Shown: positions 59,530-64,000 of the stretch, one piece after another
Position numbering within the stretch: position 1 is the stretch's first letter
How the letters are laid out: each line of letters opens with the position of its first letter
Virus record (IMG/VR): IMGVR_UViG_3300026483_000005
Location: 96,183-160,182 of that record
Strand: one strand, 5' to 3'
Length of the DNA stretch: 64,000 bases
Source: a virus
Made by a program: the position numbers and the translations under genes
The notes under the pieces: generated by a model
Told to the model about the DNA's origin: nothing
What the model saw: only the letters and a program-made list of their open reading frames with translations
Database searches by the model: none

Positions 59530-60013
59530 AAAAGGTAAAATAGTATTAGTAGGAAAGGCAGCCGCTGGAAAAGATTATTTAAGAACTAGATATGAAAATA
59601 GAGGTTTCGTTTTTGGAGTCTCTTATACTACTCGTCCTCCTCGTAAGAAGGCAAACGAACAAGAAGGAGTAGACTACTATTTTGTAAACGAAGATAGCTT
59701 TAAAAACATGATCGATAATGATGAATTCGTTGAGTATCAAAAATTTAACGGATGGTATTACGGAATCACAAAGGAAGAATTTGAAAGATGTGACGTAATG
59801 ATTTTAAATGCGGAAGCAGTCGATTTATTAAATGAAGAATATCGAAGCAGATGCTTTGTAACTTATATAGATATACCAATTGACGTAAGAAGATCAAGGA
59901 TCATAGAAAGAAACGACCCAGATGACAATTTTGAAAGAAGAATTCAGGCTGATGAAGATCAATTTAGAAACTTTTTCAATTATGATTGTAGAATAACTAA
60001 CCACAACTTTTAA
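59522..60013 (+). CDS. gmk: Guanylate kinase-like nucleotide kinase
   Basis: A 163-residue P-loop kinase with GKAAAGKD (11-18) and the GMP-binding YTTRPPRKKANEQEGVDYYF segment of guanylate kinases, then EYQKFNGWYYGI and a lid RSRIIERNDP. It would phosphorylate dGMP or GMP, recycling nucleotides from host DNA. The P-loop Ala-Ala-Ala-Gly-Lys-Asp departs from the usual GPSGxGKS/T, with Asp in place of the Ser/Thr that contacts magnesium. Activity should be intact in other motifs but this is a notable change. Confidence 0.85.
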   Translation: MHKKGKIVLVGKAAAGKDYLRTRYENRGFVFGVSYTTRPPRKKANEQEGVDYYFVNEDSFKNMIDNDEFVEYQKFNGWYYGITKEEFERCDVMILNAEAVDLLNEEYRSRCFVTYIDIPIDVRRSRIIERNDPDDNFERRIQADEDQFRNFFNYDCRITNHNF

Positions 60014-60035
60014 AACAACAATAAATAATAATAAG

Positions 60036-60548
60036 ATGGCAGATTTAAAGATGAACTTATCACAACTAGAAACAAAGAGAGACGAACTTATCAAAGAAAT
60101 TGATGCGACTTCAAAGGATATGACTAATAAAACCTATGATGTTGATTTCGTAAGTAACGCTAATATTAACAAAACATTATCTCATCTAGATAAAAATTAC
60201 AAATGGACAGTTAAGAATGCTGCTCTTTTAATTAATCTTCACGAAGCTCTAAAGGCTGAAAAAACTAGAATTTCAAAAGAAGGTGGCGATGCAATAGTAG
60301 CCCTAAAAACAGTTCCACTTAATACACTATACAGTGCTCTGACAACACTTGAAGGAACAGGCGTATCTCAGGCAAAAGCATTTACAACTCTTCTTACACA
60401 GGTAGGTTTCAATATTAGTGAAGCCATGAAAACTATGCAGGAATCAAATAAAGAAATACAAACTCTTCATGTTTCTTTAGCTGAAGTTGAAAAAGAAATA
60501 GAAGAGAATAACGTAGAAACAGTAACACCGGATGAAGTTAGCAAGTAA
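60036..60548 (+). CDS. Helical/coiled-coil protein of unknown function
   Basis: A 170-residue protein with coiled coils at both ends (LETKRDELIKEIDATSKDMT and NKEIQTLHVSLAEVEKEIEE) and a Leu/Thr-rich middle. It overlaps the next gene by 17 bases. Function unknown. Confidence 0.55.
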   Translation: MADLKMNLSQLETKRDELIKEIDATSKDMTNKTYDVDFVSNANINKTLSHLDKNYKWTVKNAALLINLHEALKAEKTRISKEGGDAIVALKTVPLNTLYSALTTLEGTGVSQAKAFTTLLTQVGFNISEAMKTMQESNKEIQTLHVSLAEVEKEIEENNVETVTPDEVSK

Positions 60549-61047
60549 ATCTAAAAACAGATTAGAACTCTTAGACGTAATTCAAGAAGGAATTACGGTC
60601 GAAGATACGACTCTATCTGTTGAAAAGATTAAGCAATTAGCCTATCCTAGCCTTTTAGAAAAGGTAAGTGGATGGGTTACTGAAAAGAAAGGTTTTAGCG
60701 GAGGTCTTGCAAAAGAGAAAGCTAAAACAATGATTAAATTTGATAGTAGTAAAACAACGGGTGCAAGAAGCATGCATTTTATGGGAACTACTAACAAGCC
60801 CACTCTCACCGTAGAGAGTGCTGGAATTAAGGTTGCTATAGAATTTATTAAAGGAGATAGAGGCTCAGATTTAAGAGAAGCCATCGGACAATCGATGATA
60901 TACTCAACAGCGTATGATTTTGTAATGTGTGTATTTTTAGATTCAACTGATGATAAAAGAATTAAAGGAGGATCTTCTTCAATCACAGAACATTATTTTT
61001 TAAACAACCTTTGGGATAATTTTAACGTAAAGTTTACATTAGTATAA
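60532..61047 (+). CDS. Putative PD-(D/E)XK-like protein
   Basis: A 171-residue protein. The C-terminal half, KVAIEFIKGDRGSDLREAIG followed by QSMIYSTAYDFVMCVFLDST, looks like the core of a restriction-endonuclease-like fold: strand with E-x-K, a helix with Q, then a buried strand. This combination is frequent in phage nuclease-like proteins. No specific function can be given. Confidence 0.5.
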   Translation: MKLASKSKNRLELLDVIQEGITVEDTTLSVEKIKQLAYPSLLEKVSGWVTEKKGFSGGLAKEKAKTMIKFDSSKTTGARSMHFMGTTNKPTLTVESAGIKVAIEFIKGDRGSDLREAIGQSMIYSTAYDFVMCVFLDSTDDKRIKGGSSSITEHYFLNNLWDNFNVKFTLV

Positions 61048-61057
61048 CAAACCATAT

Positions 61058-61588
61058 ATGCAAATATTCGTAACATCAAACCAACAGTTTGGGAGACCTG
61101 GGGCTATCAAGAAGTATGATAGGCCCTTTTCTTCGCTAGAAGAAATGAATGAAACATTAATAGAAAACTGGAACCTTACAGTTTCACCCGAAGATGTAGT
61201 ATATGTTTTAGGTAATTTTGGATGGGATCCGACCACCGTAGAGAACTGTATTAATACATTAAATGGCCATATATATTTTATAGAAGGAGAATTTGATAAA
61301 GCGACTGTTGACGTTTCTATGCTTCCTAACGCAGATAAGAAGATGGAAGAAATAGGACAAATAGACTTTTTACCAGAAATGGACGCATGTATGTCTTATT
61401 GGCCTCTTTCAATTTGGCCTGGTAAATACTTATTAAGCGGTCATCCTTCTAAGAAAATTAAAACAAGTCCTTCTAAAAAGATAATTAACGTATCATGTGA
61501 CCAATGGTCTTATAAACCAGTTAACATAAAATCACTGATAGGGTTGTTCGAGGAAAATAATTTGAAAAAAAGTGAAAATAAACAGTAA
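61058..61588 (+). CDS. Metallophosphoesterase homologue with lost metal ligands
   Basis: A 176-residue protein that follows a common phage/bacterial phosphoesterase family along its length (RPFSSLEEMNETLIENWN, VVYVLGNFGWD, YWPLSIWPGKYLL). However, every metal-binding motif is altered: TSDxHFGH is TSNQQFGR, GDF is GNF, GNHD is GEFD, SHYPL is SYWPL and GHxH is GHPS. It should therefore be catalytically dead. Reading frame and conserved scaffold are intact, so it is probably retained for binding or regulation. It ends in the sequence that begins promoter copy 5. Confidence 0.8.
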   Translation: MQIFVTSNQQFGRPGAIKKYDRPFSSLEEMNETLIENWNLTVSPEDVVYVLGNFGWDPTTVENCINTLNGHIYFIEGEFDKATVDVSMLPNADKKMEEIGQIDFLPEMDACMSYWPLSIWPGKYLLSGHPSKKIKTSPSKKIINVSCDQWSYKPVNIKSLIGLFEENNLKKSENKQ

Positions 61589-61591
61589 AAA

Positions 61592-61632
61592 GTTTTTTTA
61601 TCTCAGATATTTTGCTTATATTAGTATAGTAA
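61592..61632 (+). promoter_or_regulatory. Six-copy promoter element, copy 5
   Basis: T7-ATCTCAGAT-ATTTTGCTTATATTAG-TATAGTAATT, 27 bases before the sigma-like gene. The preceding GAAAATAAACAGTAAAAAG is also shared with copy 6, so the repeat unit there is about 60 bases. Confidence 0.7.
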
Positions 61633-61658
61633 TTAATTAAAAACCAAAAATATAACGT

Positions 61659-62258
61659 ATGGCTACCTACAAACAACTAACTCAAAACTTTCTAGAAACA
61701 GGATCAGATCAAGACTTCGCAGCTCTTTACAACAAGATAAAGCCAGGTCTAACTTCGTACATTTACAAAATAGTTAAAGATCGTGAAATGGCAGAAGACA
61801 TTGCAGTAAACACATTAACTAAGATGTGGACCAAAATAGAACAATATAACCCAAGTTACGGAATTACTACTTGGTTATATAGAATCGCATTTAACGACTC
61901 TTTAGGTTATATTAAAAAAAGAAATCAAACTACGTCTTTGAGTAAATTATCAGAATATGGTGTAGAAGTAAGTGGCACTGGATCAGTTTCAAATACTCTA
62001 AAAGATTTAGTCTTAGATCATGAAGAAAAAACTGAACAAGATTATCTAGAAGAAGATGACGCTCTTCAAGACAAATACATTAAAACTCTAGAAGCTATGC
62101 AAAATCTAAAAGAAATGTATAGAGATATTCTAGTAGACAGAATGGTAAATCATATGAAATATGACCAACTAGCAACTAAATATAAACTTCCACTGCAGAC
62201 TATTAAAAATAGAATTCGTAGAGGTAAAGCTTTAATCGTTGAAGCTGTAGAAAAATAA
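61659..62258 (+). CDS. ECF-like RNA polymerase sigma factor
   Basis: A 199-residue protein with sigma region 2 (DREMAEDIAVNTLTKMWTKI, PSYGITTWLYRIAFNDSLGY) and region 4 (MYRDILVDRMVNHMKYDQLA, YKLPLQTIKNRIRRGKAL), the layout of extracytoplasmic-function sigma factors. The linker between them is acidic. It is distinct from the gp55-like protein and is transcribed from a copy of the six-copy promoter. It may redirect host RNA polymerase to a class of phage promoters; which class is unknown. Confidence 0.88.
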   Translation: MATYKQLTQNFLETGSDQDFAALYNKIKPGLTSYIYKIVKDREMAEDIAVNTLTKMWTKIEQYNPSYGITTWLYRIAFNDSLGYIKKRNQTTSLSKLSEYGVEVSGTGSVSNTLKDLVLDHEEKTEQDYLEEDDALQDKYIKTLEAMQNLKEMYRDILVDRMVNHMKYDQLATKYKLPLQTIKNRIRRGKALIVEAVEK

Positions 62259-62277
62259 ATATGAAAGGAAGCACAAC

Positions 62278-62478
62278 ATGCAAGAAGGAAAGAAGAATGA
62301 CCCAGAGTTTGTGTTCTGTTATTGGGACGAATTTAAACCTAACGTAGAAAAAGATGATAGTAGTAGTTTACAAGAAGAGCAAGACGGCAAAGAAATTATA
62401 CATGACGGTATTCGAAAACGAAGCAACACCGGACAGGATAATAAATGCGAAAGCAAGAAAGCCTCTGATTCCGAATGA
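62278..62478 (+). CDS. Small acidic protein; overlaps the next gene
   Basis: A 66-residue frame. The first 40 residues (NDPEFVFCYWDEFKPNVEKD) look protein-like, while the last 25 are read from DNA that also encodes the next frame and are polar and repetitive. It may be a short gene whose 3' end was overrun by its neighbour. No function known. Confidence 0.4.
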   Translation: MQEGKKNDPEFVFCYWDEFKPNVEKDDSSSLQEEQDGKEIIHDGIRKRSNTGQDNKCESKKASDSE

Positions 62479-62566
62479 ATATGAAATCGTAGAGTTAGGA
62501 ATGGGATCAAGTTTTATTAAGTGGTATAAAGATAAGCATAAAATTAAAAAACATGAATTGGCGTAA
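62354..62566 (+). CDS. Small basic protein; start uncertain
   Basis: A 70-residue frame from ATG 62354, or 54 residues from ATG 62402. The conserved-looking part is PDRIINAKARKPLIPNEYEI followed by a basic tail. With the first start it overlaps the preceding frame by 125 bases, with the second by 77. It overlaps the next gene by 14 bases. Confidence 0.45.
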   Translation: MIVVVYKKSKTAKKLYMTVFENEATPDRIINAKARKPLIPNEYEIVELGMGSSFIKWYKDKHKIKKHELA

Positions 62567-62693
62567 TCAAATTGACGAATGGGACGAAGAATTTTACGAA
62601 GATCGTCCTAGGAAGGGTAAATTGCCTAAAATGAAAGACGTTGAAAAATCGCTAGCAAGCAAAAAAAGAAAAGATATTGAAAATAAACAGTAA
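62553..62693 (+). CDS. Very small charged protein
   Basis: ATG at 62553 gives 46 residues (starts MNWRNQIDEWDEEFYEDRP), overlapping the previous gene by 14 bases. Its last codons (ENKQ, stop) lie in the repeat that also ends the phosphoesterase-like gene at 61588. Confidence 0.4.
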   Translation: MNWRNQIDEWDEEFYEDRPRKGKLPKMKDVEKSLASKKRKDIENKQ

Positions 62694-62696
62694 AAA

Positions 62697-62738
62697 GTTT
62701 TTTTATCTCAGAAATTTTGCTTATATTAGATAAGTAAT
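62697..62738 (+). promoter_or_regulatory. Six-copy promoter element, copy 6
   Basis: T7-ATCTCAGAA-ATTTTGCTTATATTAGA-TAAGTAATTAATT, 15 bases before the ATG at 62753. Confidence 0.65.
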
Positions 62739-62752
62739 TAATTAAACAAGTA

Positions 62753-63310
62753 ATGAATCATCAAGAAACATCAATAGAAAAATTAGAATCAGCTCCTCAA
62801 AGTACAACTGAGAAAGCAATCGATACTCTATTTTCTGTACTATGTTCTTCTTCTAAAAAAAGCAAGAAGATAGTTTACGTGGATATGGATGGCGTCTTAG
62901 TAGATTTACATGCAAAACTCAGAGAATATCCTGAAGACGTTGTAAAATCTCTAGGAAACGATATTGATAAATTACCTGCTCTTTTCCTCGATCCTCCTCC
63001 AATGGAAGGTGCGATTGAAGCCTTTAACATTCTTTGTTCTTTATTCGATGTGTATATTCTATCAACTGCACCTTGGGATAATCCTGAAGCTTTAATGCAC
63101 AAAAGACTATGGGTTGAAAAGCATCTAGGAAAAAATGCATATAAAAGATTAATTCTTTCTCACAACAAACATTTAAATGTTGGAGACTTTTTAATCGATG
63201 ATAGAACTGCAAACGGAGCTGGTCAATTTACAGGAGAACATATTCATTTTGGAACAGAAAAATGGCCAGATTGGAAGGCTACTTTAGACTATCTTATACC
63301 TCACGCTTAA
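62753..63310 (+). CDS. 5'(3')-deoxyribonucleotidase-like HAD phosphatase
   Basis: A 185-residue HAD enzyme of the NT5C family. It has VDMDGVLVDL (catalytic Asp pair about residues 44 and 46), the PPMEGAIEAFNIL cap, ILSTAPWDNPEA (motif II) and FLIDDRTANGAGQF (motif IV). It dephosphorylates deoxynucleotides, which can balance pools or supply nucleosides. The first 40 residues are an extra N-terminal extension. Its 3' end overlaps the minus-strand gene by 17 bases. Confidence 0.9.
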   Translation: MNHQETSIEKLESAPQSTTEKAIDTLFSVLCSSSKKSKKIVYVDMDGVLVDLHAKLREYPEDVVKSLGNDIDKLPALFLDPPPMEGAIEAFNILCSLFDVYILSTAPWDNPEALMHKRLWVEKHLGKNAYKRLILSHNKHLNVGDFLIDDRTANGAGQFTGEHIHFGTEKWPDWKATLDYLIPHA

Positions 63311-63704
63311 ATATAAGCTTAATCCAGTTATATCTTTTTCTGGATTCTAAGTATTTATAATTCTTTTCATTGGCATACGCTTCTCTTTCAAATGAGATGT
63401 TACGGTATGCTCCGGTTCCATAGATGAACAATTTTATAAACCATTCAGTAACATATAGAATATAGAAAGGAATCACTAAAAGTTCTTCCTGCTGCTTTAT
63501 ATGTATAGATTCATGATTAATAATCCTCTTCGCTCTTCCTCTCCACCATTTACCAGAATCATACTTTTCTCTTAGAACGATAAAGGGCCAAAGGGTAATT
63601 CCTCCAATTGACATAAACCAGCTTACTGCGTTTAAAAATCTGTCACTATATTTAATAATCGGTGTTTTCATATAGTATATATCAGATATATAACCTAAGC
63701 CCAC
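63294..63704 (-). CDS. Minus-strand membrane protein with HExxH motif
   Basis: A 136-residue protein (125 if it starts at the ATG at 63669-63671, MKTPIIKYSD, which looks more natural). It contains INHESIHIKQQEEL, an HExxH zinc-protease-like motif, followed by a membrane segment (VIPFYILYVTEWFIKLFIYG) and FEREAYANE, whose Glu could be a third ligand. Small HExxH membrane proteins of this type exist in Bacteroidota. A membrane-bound protease active in lysis or envelope change is possible. It converges on the nucleotidase and diverges from the signal-peptide gene. Confidence 0.6.
   Translation of the reverse strand: MGLGYISDIYYMKTPIIKYSDRFLNAVSWFMSIGGITLWPFIVLREKYDSGKWWRGRAKRIINHESIHIKQQEELLVIPFYILYVTEWFIKLFIYGTGAYRNISFEREAYANEKNYKYLESRKRYNWIKLIFKREV
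63685..63692 (+). promoter_or_regulatory. Putative late promoter motif GATATATA with opposite copy
   Basis: GATATATA on the + strand lies 78 bases before the ATG at 63763. The same octamer on the minus strand (63676-63683) faces the minus-strand gene, giving a back-to-back arrangement. Downstream, GCCCA/TGGGC encloses GTCAG/CTGAC (63699-63734), a small hairpin in the leader. Confidence 0.45.
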
Positions 63705-63762
63705 GTCAGAACGCTGACATTTAACTTCTTGGGCAGAAATCTATTAAACACTTTTTTTACAA

Positions 63763-64000
63763 ATGCTGAAATACTCAATGATAGCCTTTCTGGGGCTTTT
63801 CCTAGTTACTAGCGCCTATGCGCAAACCTGTGATTTAACACTCATAAGTCAAACACCACCTGCCACAACAGAAGATGACCATTCTTTTGTAATTGAATTT
63901 GTTAATGCAGAAAATTGTGGATGTAATGAATTTACTCAATACGATGGAAATACTTGCGATGGCAATGGGTCTAGTTCCGTAAATAATAATGAAAATGTAT
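63763..64000 (+). CDS. Secreted or envelope protein, N-terminal part
   Basis: ATG at 63763 opens a frame that runs off the window (79 residues visible). It begins with a classic signal peptide (MLKYSMIAFLGLFLVTSAYA, cut before Q). The exported part is polar and Cys-containing (QTCDLTLIS, ENCGCNEF), and resembles the start of secreted, disulphide-bonded or beta-rich bacterial proteins. A signal peptide on a late phage gene is unusual; it might be a tail fibre-associated adhesin, a lysis factor or an envelope modifier. Confidence 0.7.
   Translation, partial: MLKYSMIAFLGLFLVTSAYAQTCDLTLISQTPPATTEDDHSFVIEFVNAENCGCNEFTQYDGNTCDGNGSSSVNNNENV

Noticed and set aside
1-64000. Prophage or integrated element
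   Set aside because: No integrase, excisionase, repressor, attachment repeats or host genes; the gene set is that of a lytic T4-like virus.

Overview
The window is 64 kb of an AT-rich, strictly lytic-looking, T4-type myovirus genome. Almost every gene lies on the + strand and genes are tightly packed, many with 1-26 base overlaps. The host is probably a member of the Bacteroidota, perhaps a flavobacterium. This is inferred from the A-rich start-codon leaders without Shine-Dalgarno motifs and from the base composition; no host gene is present to prove it. No integrase, transposon, CRISPR array or homing endonuclease was seen.

Layout. (1) 1-3.7 kb: three putative internal head proteins whose N-termini look like T4 capsid-targeting sequences. 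(2) 3.7-9.1 kb: accessory metabolism, comprising methylglyoxal synthase, a TagD-like cytidylyltransferase, RmlB, a possible nuclease, and a glycosyltransferase closely resembling T4 DNA alpha-glucosyltransferase. (3) 9.1-23 kb: the replication core, with a gp56-type dCTPase/dUTPase, a DNA polymerase gp43 split into two genes around nrdB-nrdA-gp45, UvsX, a 2OG-Fe(II) oxygenase, helicase gp41, and gp47-gp46. (4) 23-34.9 kb: head genes, with an AAA+ ATPase, a gp15-like protein, late sigma factor gp55, gp4-like protein, portal gp20, a fused gp21 protease/gp22-like scaffold, capsid gp23 and an internal head protein. (5) 34.9-38.8 kb: gp44 clamp loader, RNase H and two unknowns, with one minus-strand gene. 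(6) 38.9-51.8 kb: gp14-like neck protein with a LamG-like tail, gp16-gp17 terminase, gp18 sheath, gp19 tube, gp26/gp51-like hub genes and a 1030-residue tape-measure candidate. (7) 52.2-52.4 kb: tRNA-Ser(UGA) and tRNA-Asp(GUC). (8) 52.4-64 kb: small early-type genes including PspC-like, SNase-like, RmlC, PNKP-type 3'-phosphatase, Fpg/Nei, a flavodoxin-fold reductase, a sugar epimerase, guanylate kinase, a metallophosphoesterase that has lost its metal ligands, an ECF-like sigma factor and a deoxynucleotidase.

How the parts work together. Two promoter families stand out. GATATATA or GAATATATA lies about 28-41 bases upstream of most head and tail genes and is the best candidate late promoter, presumably read by the gp55-type sigma with gp45. 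A roughly 40-base element (T-tract, ATCTCAGA, TTTTGCTTATATTAG) occurs six times upstream of non-structural genes and is a candidate early promoter or operator. The dCTPase together with an AGT-like glycosyltransferase implies that cytosine is replaced by a modified, glycosylated base; the sugar-nucleotide enzymes could supply the donor. A repeated head-protein signature ([LIV]-x-E after a short MK-aromatic leader) fits processing by the fused gp21-like protease. All functional calls rest on reading the sequence and on remembered family features; no search was run.
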